DNA of 64,000 nucleotides, from positions 124,007-188,006 of the forward strand of contig NZ_NJFZ01000010.1 of NCBI RefSeq assembly GCF_002270355.1. Reading direction: 5' to 3'. Source of the stretch: Flectobacillus sp. BAB-3569. GTDB lineage: Bacteria; Bacteroidota; Bacteroidia; Cytophagales; Spirosomataceae. A program made the position numbers and the translations under genes. Shown here piece after piece: positions 47,701 through 55,958 of the stretch (the stretch's first letter is position 1; each line of letters starts with the position of its first letter). The notes below the pieces were generated by a model. That model was not told where the DNA came from. It did no database searches and saw only the letters and a program-made list of their open reading frames with translations.

Positions 47701-47970
47701 AAAAATATCGTTATTGCCAAATCTTGCACCAGAGAAAGCAATTTGTTTTCCATCTGGACTAAAGGTTGGATTACTCTCATAAGCCTCATGAATTGTCAAG
47801 CGCGTAGCTTGACCACCAGTGCTTGGTACTGTCCAAATATCGCCTTGGTAGGAGAATGCTACCACAGAGCCATCATTGTTGATACTCGGATGACGCAAAA
47901 GCAGTGGTTGTTGCGCTTGTGTCGCCGATGCTCCTAATAATGAAAAAAGTAATAGGAAGGTCTTTTTCAT
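44740..47970 (-). CDS. Tricorn protease homologue (S41 family), secreted
   Basis: The 1076-residue protein has a signal peptide (KKTFLLLFSLLGASATQAQ), two beta-propellers made of TolB/PD40-like repeats (VSPDGRFVALVRGD, WSPDNKYLAYSLTD, NPTFSPDGKQIAFSGARFG), a PDZ domain (about 770-850) and a C-terminal S41 serine-peptidase domain. The catalytic region has His in LNSSHMGL and the nucleophile Ser978 in NEGSYSNAEIF. Asn979 stands where tricorn has the specificity Asp. The usual role is cleaving oligopeptides, here probably in the periplasm. Length matches the Bacteroidota group. It is monocistronic with a terminator. Confidence 0.9.
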   Translation of the reverse strand: MKKTFLLLFSLLGASATQAQQPLLLRHPSINNDGSVVAFSYQGDIWTVPSTGGQATRLTIHEAYESNPTFSPDGKQIAFSGARFGNNDIFIMPTTGGMPKRLTFHSSQDNIASWTQADKILFSTSREFRQIERPSEVYSISPKGGTESRMLDVLGFEPTVSPDGRFVALVRGDINPVARQAYTGSSNREIWIFDTKSKSYNKLPLFATNDVMPQWSKNNTLYFLSSNDGAYNLYQLKISNDGKAEGTPKKLTNFKDESIRHINISTDGNTIVFEQDMNLYTYKVANGSIQKINVTINADDRFDASESKTFTSGIEDFKVSPNGKLLAYGIRGEIFVKEADKEKARSINVSSHAFRDVEPAWLNDSTLLFTSDRTGGNFEMFMVQSADASEKNIFKTLKHKITQLTTTPDDESNLVVSNDGKKIAYVRGRGKFVVADISADGKLTNEKVINDSWASPNDIAWSPDNKYLAYSLTDLYYNQEIFIKASDNTGKAVNVTMHPRRDSRPFWSGDGSKLGFVSERSSGRSADVWFVWLKKEDWEKEAQDWQEKDSSPAEGAAGKSDKKEKGVKPIVIDFDGIHNRVVQVTNFPGSESDFVISKDGETFYYVTNSSSAKGRDLYSIKWDGKDLKEITKGGSNPGGLYLDKEGKYIYYSRMGGFGGGGLARIDTKAGLPESLPVSAKMKVDYTGERTQVFEEAWRTIRDGFYDPQFHGNNWAKLHDKYKERCINASTSSDFRDMFNLLLGELNSSHMGLTAPERAETQREITGLLGTELTPTANGMKVSHVVPETPVTKSKSIINEGETIVAINGQAVGQSDNFYELLNGLANEKVIVSVNDATGKTREVVVRLTNSISSNLYDEWVENRKKLVEKFSNGRLGYIHIKSMDFPSFEVVEREFTAAGYGKDGIVIDVRYNGGGSTTDYLMTILNYKQHAYTIPRGASENLEKDKLKFRDYYPIGERLVYAAWTKPSIALCNEGSYSNAEIFSHAYKSLGIGKLVGLPTNGSVISTGGKSLMDGSFVRLPGRGWYTKTTDKNQELGPAVPDVIVENEPEWISKGTDNQLKVAVETLLKDIDSAKK

Positions 47971-48124
47971 AAATTACACAAAAGGTTTGTTGAATTTTGT
48001 ATCTAAATAAGTAATATTTAGCCTAAAATATAAATAATTGAGTAACTATTCGCCCAATGGGCTGATTGTAGAGACATATTACTACGGATGTAAACAATTA
48101 GATATAGATACGCTTAAAAACAAT

Positions 48125-48154
48125 ACGCACTCGAAAATTGATTTTCGAGTGCGT
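48125..48154 (-). terminator. Terminator of the class IV aminotransferase gene
   Basis: The 13-bp stem acgcactcgaaaa with a 4-base loop lies just past the aminotransferase stop. TTGTTTTT follows on the minus strand. Confidence 0.8.
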
Positions 48155-48162
48155 TGAATTTG

Positions 48163-48984
48163 CTATCCATTTTGCTTTTCGTAAGCTAAAAACAGCTCTT
48201 GCAAGTGCTTTGTGACTGACCCCGTTTGTCCATTATTAAAAACCACTTCATCGGTTTGAGCAATAGGAACAATACGTTTGGTACTTCCTGTGGTAAATAC
48301 CTCGTCTGCTTGTAGATATTCTTCAAAACTAATATCTCTTTCTTCTACCTTATAATATTGAGAGGCTAACTTGATGACATGCTTTCTCGTAACGCCAAAC
48401 AATGCTCCATCTTTGGGTGTGGCAATGGTGTTATTTTTGACAATAAATATATTACTTCTCGAAGACTCCGAAATAATCCCATCGCGATGATAGAGGACAT
48501 CGTCTGCTTGTTGAGTACGGAGTTGAGGTTGAATTCTGATAGGAACGATATAGTTGAGGGTTTTAATCTCAGGTATTTCACGCTTGTATTCCAAACTCAA
48601 GAGCTTCATGCCTTTATCAGGATTCTTGAACTCAAAAGACTTAGCTGTAACGATAAGATTGGAGGTTTCGGCAGGAAGATAGCCATCCGAAGAAAAACCA
48701 CCTGTTAGTATCATTTTGATACCCAATAAAGGAAGTGGGTGACGTTGAATACTTTCTAAAATAATAGCTCGAAGTTGGTCACGAGTGGCAGGAATGGGAA
48801 GCCCCATCAAACGAGCCGAGTTTTCAAAACGATCTAGGTGATCTTCTAGGAAAATAGCTTTACCGTCAATAGCTCTAAAAAAATCAAAAATTCCATATCC
48901 ACGTACCAATCCTAAGTCAGAAACATGAATTTTGGCATCTTCAGCCTTTACGAAGGCATTATTCAAATAAATAAACTCTTGCAT
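48163..48984 (-). CDS. Class IV PLP aminotransferase (D-amino-acid/IlvE-like)
   Basis: The 273-residue fold-type IV enzyme has the PLP lysine Lys141 in EIKTLNYIVPIR. The phosphate and active-site stretch is GIISESSRSNIFIVKNN, and the opening VSDLGLVRGYGIFDFFRAID is family-typical. The products may be a D-amino acid, a branched-chain 2-oxoacid or 4-amino-4-deoxychorismate conversion; the sequence alone does not decide. It starts 17 bases after the transglutaminase gene on the same strand, so it may be co-transcribed with the Anbu-type cluster upstream. Confidence 0.85.
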   Translation of the reverse strand: MQEFIYLNNAFVKAEDAKIHVSDLGLVRGYGIFDFFRAIDGKAIFLEDHLDRFENSARLMGLPIPATRDQLRAIILESIQRHPLPLLGIKMILTGGFSSDGYLPAETSNLIVTAKSFEFKNPDKGMKLLSLEYKREIPEIKTLNYIVPIRIQPQLRTQQADDVLYHRDGIISESSRSNIFIVKNNTIATPKDGALFGVTRKHVIKLASQYYKVEERDISFEEYLQADEVFTTGSTKRIVPIAQTDEVVFNNGQTGSVTKHLQELFLAYEKQNG

Positions 48985-49001
48985 GAATTGGGTGATTATT
49001 A

Positions 49002-49844
49002 TTACTCTTCTATTTTTCTTACTGAGACCTCTGCCTTAAATACAGATTGGGCGCTGCCTCTAAATGTACCATGAATTGGCGAAATCAGATTGGGCATTGC
49101 AGAAGTAGCTAAAGGAATATGACGTCCCGAAACCAAACAGTTTTGTGTAGGGTCGTAGCCTCTCCAGCCACCACCAGGCAAATATACATTGACCCAAGCA
49201 TGAAGATACTGAGGTTGATTGGGGTCACTAAAGTAATAGCCACTCACAAATTTAGAAGCAATACCTAGTGCCCTACACATCGCCATAAACAACACCGAAT
49301 AGTCGCGACAAGAACCTCTACGCTCCAATAAGGTTTTTTCGGGTGAATAGGCATCACCTTCTTCACGAATTTCGTAGGCAAAAGAGTGAATAAACTTATT
49401 GAGTTCAGAAAGAAAACTGCTAGTATCCCAGTTAACACTTGCCGCAATTTGTCGGGCAGTTTGGTCTACATAGGTAGTTACCCCTTTTCGATTTAGGTAT
49501 GATTGTAAGGAATCATTCAAATCGTTGGCATATTTTATGGGTAGTCTGCTAGATTCAAATGGATGATATATAAATGAATACGGATTAAACTCGGTAACTT
49601 CAATGATAGACTCGGCCTTGATGCTCAGATGTCGGGTGCTATTATTGAAGAATACAATATGTTGAATATTGTCAGCCGAATCGACATTCTTTGAAATAAA
49701 GTCGGGTGTTGGTGAAATTTGTAAGGAATATTGGTCAACCTTGAGATAGGGCCCTTGCTTGGGATGCAGATATAAATAATGTGGTTCGAGTCGAACATCA
49801 TTACTATAATCGTACAGCAAAGTGTGGGTAATCGCTAGTTTCAT
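49002..49844 (-). CDS. Transglutaminase-like protein (Anbu-cluster type)
   Basis: This 280-residue protein has an N-terminal bacterial transglutaminase-like beta domain (KLAITHTLLYDYSNDVRLEP) followed by a transglutaminase core. The catalytic triad is visible: Cys179 in RRGSCRDYSVLF, His215 in YLHAWVNVYLPGGGW and Asp231 in GYDPTQN. No signal peptide is present. Genes of this group occur with alpha-E, circularly permuted ATP-grasp and Anbu genes, and Anbu and alpha-E lie just upstream here. The joint function of that set is not settled; peptide ligation or trimming has been suggested for it. Confidence 0.88.
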   Translation of the reverse strand: MKLAITHTLLYDYSNDVRLEPHYLYLHPKQGPYLKVDQYSLQISPTPDFISKNVDSADNIQHIVFFNNSTRHLSIKAESIIEVTEFNPYSFIYHPFESSRLPIKYANDLNDSLQSYLNRKGVTTYVDQTARQIAASVNWDTSSFLSELNKFIHSFAYEIREEGDAYSPEKTLLERRGSCRDYSVLFMAMCRALGIASKFVSGYYFSDPNQPQYLHAWVNVYLPGGGWRGYDPTQNCLVSGRHIPLATSAMPNLISPIHGTFRGSAQSVFKAEVSVRKIEE

Positions 49845-49972
49845 AAGATTGTTTGATGAAATGAATCAATAATAATTTAGTGGGCTTATTTAGCAAGAAA
49901 AGAGTAAAATACAAGAAAGTACAGATTCAAGTATTTTACTCTTTTTCAACATTTGTTCTATGAAATGGTTTT

Positions 49973-50195
49973 AGAGCATGTTTAAATTTTATAAGTCAGT
50001 CATTAAAATGAAAAATTTTGTATTTATCTCTATGAAATCCTACTGTTTGAGCCGAAGGCGAGTTTAGGATTTCTTGACTTTCTTTTGCGGCCGCCGCGCG
50101 GTTACTTTTCTTGTGTCAAGACAAGAAAAGTAAGGAGTTGAGAAGAGAAATTTTGTTTTTTCAACAAATGCTAAATAAAATTTTTAAATATACTC
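49973..50195. repeat. MITE-like 223-bp element with a GC-rich patch
   Basis: The ends (agagcatgtttaaatttt, and agagtatatttaaaaatttt read on the minus strand) are imperfect inverted repeats. The centre has a NotI-type GC-rich stretch, gcggccgccgcgcg (about 50087-50100), then a hairpin with 13-bp arms (ttacttttcttgt, 50102-50133). No ORF is seen. The right end touches the stop codon of the Anbu gene. Confidence 0.55.
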
Positions 50196-50936
50196 TTACT
50201 GTTCTTGCGAAATCAAGGATTTATCCATGATATTTTGAACCCAACTGTCGTTTAGGCTATTCATCGATTCTTTCAACAAGCCTGTCCATTGCTTACTGAT
50301 ACTTTCCATTTCTTCTTTCTCAAGACGATGTTCGATTAAATGGAAACTATTTTTTTGATATACAATTACATCAATCGGATAATCTACATCTGTTGCACTC
50401 ACCTGAGTAGCATCAAACGACAGGAAGCCTAATTTGATAGCATCTTCCAAAGACGTTTCGTAAGTAAGTCCACGGTTCAATAACGGTTTACCATAATTGG
50501 AGTTACCGATGATTTGAAAGCGAAGTCCTTCATTGATTTCAATCCAGTTTCCTTCAGGAAAGACCAAAAACAATTTATGCTCATCATCTTTAGACATTTG
50601 TCCACCGATGATTGAGTGAAGATTGAAGTTATAACCTTCCGATTTCAACATTTCTTTATCTTCTTTGGCTACTTTTCGCAACATATCTCCGAAAGCATTA
50701 ACAGCTTCGAACATATAGTCGAAAGTTACACCCTGTTCTTCGGTCATTCTATTAAAATAGGTAATAGATTTGTCACGTACCGAACGCAGACCCGCTGTCA
50801 TGATGAACAAAGAGTGTTTCCCAACCTCATGTACTGATACCTTTTTGTTTGAGTACATTTCTGTTCCCGCAGTGATTCTTGTATCAGCAATTGCCACTAG
50901 TCCGCCTCGGACCTTAATTCCTAAACAGTATGTCAT
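50196..50936 (-). CDS. anbu: Proteasome-type peptidase Anbu
   Basis: The 246-residue protein begins MTYCLGIKVRGGLVAIADTR. Removal of Met would expose the catalytic Thr2, as in the proteasome/HslV superfamily, and ITAGTEMYSNKKV fits the Anbu variant. KHSLFIMTAGLRSVRD and IIGNSNYGKPLLNRGL fit this group. The start is set at 50936 for that reason; an ATG seven codons upstream (50957) would bury the Thr. It lies between alpha-E and transglutaminase genes, the usual Anbu company. Anbu forms an open-ring-like assembly, and its substrate is unknown. A MITE-like repeat abuts the stop codon. Confidence 0.88.
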   Translation of the reverse strand: MTYCLGIKVRGGLVAIADTRITAGTEMYSNKKVSVHEVGKHSLFIMTAGLRSVRDKSITYFNRMTEEQGVTFDYMFEAVNAFGDMLRKVAKEDKEMLKSEGYNFNLHSIIGGQMSKDDEHKLFLVFPEGNWIEINEGLRFQIIGNSNYGKPLLNRGLTYETSLEDAIKLGFLSFDATQVSATDVDYPIDVIVYQKNSFHLIEHRLEKEEMESISKQWTGLLKESMNSLNDSWVQNIMDKSLISQEQ

Positions 50937-50957
50937 TTGATTTGTAGTGATAAACAT

Positions 50958-51300
50958 TGTTACAACTTTCTGTAACGAATGTTTTGTGGTTAAATATGTC
51001 TCAAGTTTTCCTCAAAAGCCTTTGAATGGGTATCTTAAAAACAATGAATTGTGGATACAGAATGAAGAGATTAAGTTTTGATAATGAGTCAGATAACTAT
51101 GTCAAAAGATTCTGGTATTAATAATTCTATGATTTTATTTATGAGTGCAAATTACAAAATGTATCTCCTATATCTTTCTGTTGCTTTTTAGTAGACAAGA
51201 AGATATTTGGTTGATTTACAGATGCATAATGAGAAGCCATTCCCTTAAAAGCATGACAAAGATAAAAAAACTTGAGACTAAGCACTAATACTCGGATGTA
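50958..51300. other. Intergenic region between alpha-E and Anbu genes
   Basis: These 343 bases hold no ORF of note. At 51282-51293 is the 12-base motif gcactaatactc, matching the outer end of the mosaic repeat family, but no other module is nearby. The gap is long for genes that are usually tightly linked, so Anbu may have its own promoter here. Confidence 0.5.
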
Positions 51301-52269
51301 TTATTCGCTTACAACGGGTTTTAAGTCGAAGTAGGTTTCGAAAATCGCGCGACCAACACCATTGTTTTTGGTCTGGAATTCGTCTAAGTATTGATGTAAA
51401 CCTATTTCAAAAATATCTTCAATTTCTGTAAATTCTACTTCAGAACGCAAACGACTAATAGCTTTTTCGGCTTCGTTAGAATAACCATTTGTTACTGATG
51501 TTCCCGAAATTTCGTACAAAGACAATTCTGCCTGACGTAAACAATGCATCACAGAACGAGGGAATCGCTTATCTAACAACAAAAATTCAACGATTTTGGT
51601 AGGGTTCATCACTGGGTATTGCTGACGGAACATATTATAGGCGCTCACCGAACGTAGTACCGCTGACCATAACATCAAGTCAAGAGGCGAACCGATCGAC
51701 TCGATACTTGGCAATAAGGTAAAATATTTTACGTCCAAAAAGCGAGTAGTTTTATCAGTACGTTCAATCAATCTACCTAAGCGACCAAAATGCCAGCCTT
51801 CGCCACGTGTAATGGTGGAGTCTACGATTCCGTAAAACAATTGACTACCTGTTTTGATATTTTCCAAAAAGCCTTGATACTGCGATAACTCCCAAGATTT
51901 ACTTTCGTGCGTAGCATTTTTGACAGTCCAATAAATCTGGTTGACATATTCCCACATTTCCTTTGAAATACTCTCGCGAATAGTACGAGCATTTTCGCGG
52001 GCATTTAGCAAGCATGAAAGAATAGAGTTCGGGTTGCGAACATCAAATGTCATGAAATAAAGGATATTTTCACGCGTAGGTTCGTCGTAATGCTCCCTAA
52101 AAATAAAGTGGTCGGCAGTAGCAATGATTAAAGGTTCCCATTGTTCAGGTACATTGGGAGGCAAGTCAAGCGCCAAGTTGAAGTTTACAGAAATAAAACG
52201 AGCATAATTGTCGGCACGCTCAATGTAGCGATTCATCCAATAGATAGAATTAGCAACTCGACTTAGCAT
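51301..52269 (-). CDS. Alpha-E domain-containing protein (DUF403)
   Basis: The 322-residue all-helical protein begins MLSRVANSIYWMNRYIERAD, the typical alpha-E start. It continues NYARFISVNFNLALD, RENARTIRESISKEMWEYVN and WHFGRLGRLIERTDKTTRFL, all family-characteristic. In other bacteria it follows a circularly permuted ATP-grasp protein and sits with transglutaminase and Anbu genes. The ATP-grasp gene is not upstream here: the next 780 bases hold no such gene. Biochemical role is unresolved. Confidence 0.92.
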   Translation of the reverse strand: MLSRVANSIYWMNRYIERADNYARFISVNFNLALDLPPNVPEQWEPLIIATADHFIFREHYDEPTRENILYFMTFDVRNPNSILSCLLNARENARTIRESISKEMWEYVNQIYWTVKNATHESKSWELSQYQGFLENIKTGSQLFYGIVDSTITRGEGWHFGRLGRLIERTDKTTRFLDVKYFTLLPSIESIGSPLDLMLWSAVLRSVSAYNMFRQQYPVMNPTKIVEFLLLDKRFPRSVMHCLRQAELSLYEISGTSVTNGYSNEAEKAISRLRSEVEFTEIEDIFEIGLHQYLDEFQTKNNGVGRAIFETYFDLKPVVSE

Positions 52270-53050
52270 AAGTTTCTAGGATTAAGTTGGAAAATTGTTT
52301 TTGATTAAAAGCTCATGGAACCTTTAAGTATAAATGCTTAATTATTTTATGAGTTATTGAATCACCCAAATAAAATTAAGTTATTTTTGCAAAAAACCAA
52401 TGTTTGTAAAATAAAAAACTGTGAAATGCCGAATAAATAAATTTTAATTTGGACATACTAGATAATAATTTAGATTATTTGGTTGTTTGAAACATTTCAC
52501 GAAATTTTTGCAGTAATTTTTTACTGATTTACTTGATTAATATTCTGAAATTTTACGTAATTGCGAAAGAATATTAATGGATGCTTAATATTTGCTTTAA
52601 TATAACCTTTTCTAAATTATATGATAAACACTTTACCAACTACTCAATTAACCCCAAATAAGTACAAATTCATATTGTATTCCAGATTGGGAGCTTTGTT
52701 TCTACTCAACTGTACAGTGGTGTATATATTCGGTCATTAAACTTTTGGCAAGTTAACTTTTATCTTTCTCAATTCTTATCTCTAATATAATCGAATTCCG
52801 TTTTTCGATTCCTATTCATTGATTTTCATCAATGGCTTTAAGTGCTATTTTTCGACTCTAGCTTTGGGCTAGGTGATTTTCTTGTTGAAAAAATTGAATA
52901 ATCGAGCTTCAAATTTTGAAGCTATGAGGTTTCTATTTTTAATTTTTCATCATTGAATACACCAATCTGCCATGTTGTTACCCAACGCTACCGAGTAATC
53001 TGGAATCATTTATCATTCATACTATAATCTTAACTAAATTAATTATTAAC
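52270..53050. other. Intergenic region, 781 bp, with one possible small ORF
   Basis: This spacer separates the divergent alpha-E and TonB-receptor genes. It is AT-rich apart from one 39-codon ORF (52621-52740, listed separately). I see no hairpin terminator. Both promoters should lie here. Confidence 0.45.
52621..52740 (+). CDS. Possible small membrane peptide (39 aa)
   Basis: The ORF from ATG at 52621 to TAA at 52738 encodes 39 residues: a polar start (MINTLPTTQLTPNKYKFILY), then a hydrophobic helix (LGALFLLNCTVVYIFG). It lies 310 bases upstream of the TonB receptor start. I cannot name a family, and a chance ORF is quite possible. The clean polar-then-membrane layout is why it is listed. 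Confidence 0.25.
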   Translation: MINTLPTTQLTPNKYKFILYSRLGALFLLNCTVVYIFGH

Positions 53051-55765
53051 ATGACTAAAAGACTCTTTACTCTTTTGTTTGTAATGCTGTTAACAAATGC
53101 TGTAATGGCTCAGTTCAGCGTGAAAGGTATCGTAAAGGATGCCAAAACTAATGCTCCAATGCAGGGTGTAACAGTATCGGTAGTGGGCAAAGCTATTGGA
53201 ACAACTACAAGTTCGGGTGGTGAATATGTGCTTAAACTCAGCAAAGGAACAGCACAGGTTAGATACTCATTTGTAGGGTATGGCTCAGTAACTAAGTCTA
53301 TTACAATTTCGGCTTCGGATGTTACTGAAGACGTGAGCTTGGATCCTTCGACGGATCAACTGGCAGAGGTAGTTGTTGTAGGTAGCCGCGCATCTCAACG
53401 TACTTCTACTGATACGCCATTACCGATTGATATTTTGTCGGCACAAGAGTTGAAAACTACTGGACAAACATCATTTGATAAAGCATTGCAATATCGTGTG
53501 CCTTCATTTAATACCGTAAGTACTCCAGTAAACGATGCAACTTCATTGCTTGACCCTTACGAAATTCGTAACATGGGACCAAGCCGTACCTTGATTTTGA
53601 TTAATGGTAAGCGTAAAAACACCTCAGCCTTGATGTATATCCAAACATCACCAGGTCGTGGAGAAAGTGGTGCAGATATCGCTGCTATTCCTCAGCAGGC
53701 TATCAAACGTGTGGAAATCTTGCGTGATGGAGCTTCGGCACAATATGGTTCTGATGCGATTGCAGGGGTAATGAACATTATTTTGAAAGATAAATTTGAA
53801 TATGGTTCTGCTACATTAAGCTTGGGGACTACTCACAAAGGAGATGGAAATAGCATAAGTTTTGCGGTTAACAATGGCGCTTCTTTTGGTGAAAAAGGGT
53901 ATGTTAACTACACTATCGAATTTAATAGAACTTCATTAGCTAACCGTCCCGGAATGGTAAGTGCTGAAGCTGAGGCAGATGCAAATTTAGGTTTTGATGC
54001 ACCTTTAGCAACTGTTAAAAGCTTTTTGGCTCAAAAACCAGATGCAGGTAATATCAACGGCCAGCCTGAAAACACAGCTGCTAAATTTTTGATTAACAGT
54101 GGTATTCCTTTGACAGAAAAATCTCAATTGTATTTCAATGCGGCTTATGTTTACAAAAAAGTAAATTCATTTGCTAACTATCGTACACCATATTGGAGAA
54201 CTACTGATGATGGTTTATTGACACCAGCAGGACAACCTTATATGGGGTATGTACCAACATTTCAAGGTGATTTGAATGACTACAATGCAACAGTTGGTGT
54301 GAAGAGTGATAATAATGGTTGGAGTACAGATTTGAGTTTTACAACAGGTGGAAACAAACAATTGTACACAGTTTCAAATACTCGTAACAGAAGTTTGGGT
54401 AAAAACTCACCAATTTATTTCAAACCAGGTGGTTATGAGTTTACTCACAATGTAGGAAACATTGACGTTTCTAAACAACTATCAGATAAATTAAGCTTTG
54501 CTTTTGGTTCTGAGTTCCGTATGGAGCAATTCACAGTATATGCTGGTGATACTTCTTCTTATGTAGGATCAGGGGCAGATTCATTCCCAGGTACAACGCC
54601 AAATAATGCAGGTACTTTCTCTCGTTTCAACTTTGGTGGTTACATCGACTTAGGTTATGATATCACTAAAGATTTCTTGGTTAATGGTACTATACGTCAA
54701 GAACGTTATAGCGATTTTGGAGATGCAACCGTATACAAACTAAGCTCACGTTATAAATTCAATGATGATAAAATTACGCTTCGTGGCTCATTCTCAACAG
54801 GTTTCCGTGCACCATTATTGCACCAAATCTATCAGCAACAAGCTCAAGCGAGTTTCGTGCCTGGACAAGGTATTCAAACAAAAGGTATTGTAAACAACGT
54901 ATCTCCTCAAGCATTTGCATTAGGTGTACCAAAGTTGACGCCTGAGAAATCAACAAACTTTACATTAGGTTTGGGTTATAAGCCAAACAAGAACTTGAGT
55001 GTTACGCTTGACTATTACAACATCGTCGTGAAAGACCGTATTGTGTTAGGTTCTGAGATTGCAGGAACAGCAAGTGGAAATACAGCTTTAGACCAGATTT
55101 TGGTGAAAAATGGTATTGTAGCAGTAAGTTTCTTCTCTAATGCCTTGAATACAGTAACTTCTGGTTTGGACTATGTCGTGTCTTTACGCAATATCGAATT
55201 GGGTTCGGGTAAATTGGCTGTTAACTTGGCTGGTAACTATACATTTGAAAATAAGTACACTTCTATCACAAATACTAAATTGATTGCAGATGCAGGTAAG
55301 TCTGTATTTGATAGAACTCAAGATGCATTATTGTTCCAATCAAGACCAAAATACAAAACAATCTTAGGTTTGGATTACACAGTAAAAGGTATCAATGTTA
55401 ACTTGAACAATACTTTGTTCGGTACAACTCGTTTCCACCAAAATGGTTTGGACGCAAATACCGATACAGAATTTGTGCCTGCTGTTTTGACGGATTTAGC
55501 TATCTCGTTGCCACTTTCAAAAGATATTACTTTCAATTTCAACGTAAACAATATCTTGAATGTAATGCCAAAATGGGACTTTATCGACCTAAAAACAGGT
55601 GTTAGAACGCGCTACGATGCTAGCAATAACGTACCTTCTCAAAAGTATTTCGAGCAATTTAACTTGATTACCTTCAATGGTCGTTATTCAAATGTTACTT
55701 ACGATGGTTCACAGTTTAGCCAGCTAGGAACTACTTTCCAAGCTAGTTTGAATGTGAAGTTCTAG
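53051..55765 (+). CDS. TonB-dependent receptor
   Basis: The 904-residue outer-membrane receptor has a signal peptide (MTKRLFTLLFVMLLTNAVMA). A carboxypeptidase-regulatory-like domain (residues about 23-105) reads KGIVKDAKTNAPMQGVTVSV and TSSGGEYVLKLSKGTAQVRY. The plug follows (LAEVVVVGSRASQRT as a TonB-box-like segment, and GPSRTLILINGKRKNTSALM). A long barrel ends NVKF. Barrel strands such as LTLRGSFSTGFRAPLLHQIY and ITFNFNVNNILNVMPKWDFI are canonical. No SusD gene follows, so it is not a classic SusCD pair. The substrate could be iron-siderophore, vitamin or peptide. A terminator follows. Confidence 0.92.
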   Translation: MTKRLFTLLFVMLLTNAVMAQFSVKGIVKDAKTNAPMQGVTVSVVGKAIGTTTSSGGEYVLKLSKGTAQVRYSFVGYGSVTKSITISASDVTEDVSLDPSTDQLAEVVVVGSRASQRTSTDTPLPIDILSAQELKTTGQTSFDKALQYRVPSFNTVSTPVNDATSLLDPYEIRNMGPSRTLILINGKRKNTSALMYIQTSPGRGESGADIAAIPQQAIKRVEILRDGASAQYGSDAIAGVMNIILKDKFEYGSATLSLGTTHKGDGNSISFAVNNGASFGEKGYVNYTIEFNRTSLANRPGMVSAEAEADANLGFDAPLATVKSFLAQKPDAGNINGQPENTAAKFLINSGIPLTEKSQLYFNAAYVYKKVNSFANYRTPYWRTTDDGLLTPAGQPYMGYVPTFQGDLNDYNATVGVKSDNNGWSTDLSFTTGGNKQLYTVSNTRNRSLGKNSPIYFKPGGYEFTHNVGNIDVSKQLSDKLSFAFGSEFRMEQFTVYAGDTSSYVGSGADSFPGTTPNNAGTFSRFNFGGYIDLGYDITKDFLVNGTIRQERYSDFGDATVYKLSSRYKFNDDKITLRGSFSTGFRAPLLHQIYQQQAQASFVPGQGIQTKGIVNNVSPQAFALGVPKLTPEKSTNFTLGLGYKPNKNLSVTLDYYNIVVKDRIVLGSEIAGTASGNTALDQILVKNGIVAVSFFSNALNTVTSGLDYVVSLRNIELGSGKLAVNLAGNYTFENKYTSITNTKLIADAGKSVFDRTQDALLFQSRPKYKTILGLDYTVKGINVNLNNTLFGTTRFHQNGLDANTDTEFVPAVLTDLAISLPLSKDITFNFNVNNILNVMPKWDFIDLKTGVRTRYDASNNVPSQKYFEQFNLITFNGRYSNVTYDGSQFSQLGTTFQASLNVKF

Positions 55766-55781
55766 ACAAAGATAATTTGGT

Positions 55782-55811
55782 AGCCATCTGTGAAAGCAGA
55801 TGGCTTTTTTG
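55782..55811 (+). terminator. Terminator of the TonB receptor gene
   Basis: The 9-bp stem agccatctg/cagatggct with a 6-base loop is followed by a T run, 17 bases after the stop. Confidence 0.8.
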
Positions 55812-55958
55812 TTTTAGAAATAGAAAACAAAAGAAGAAACTGCAAAAAGGGGCTTTTAGTCTTTTTTTTATGCGATTTTGTCGCATACTATATGAAAGTT
55901 CACTGTATATACATATTTTTGCTACTGATTCTATTGCAATAATCACAAGAACAAAACA

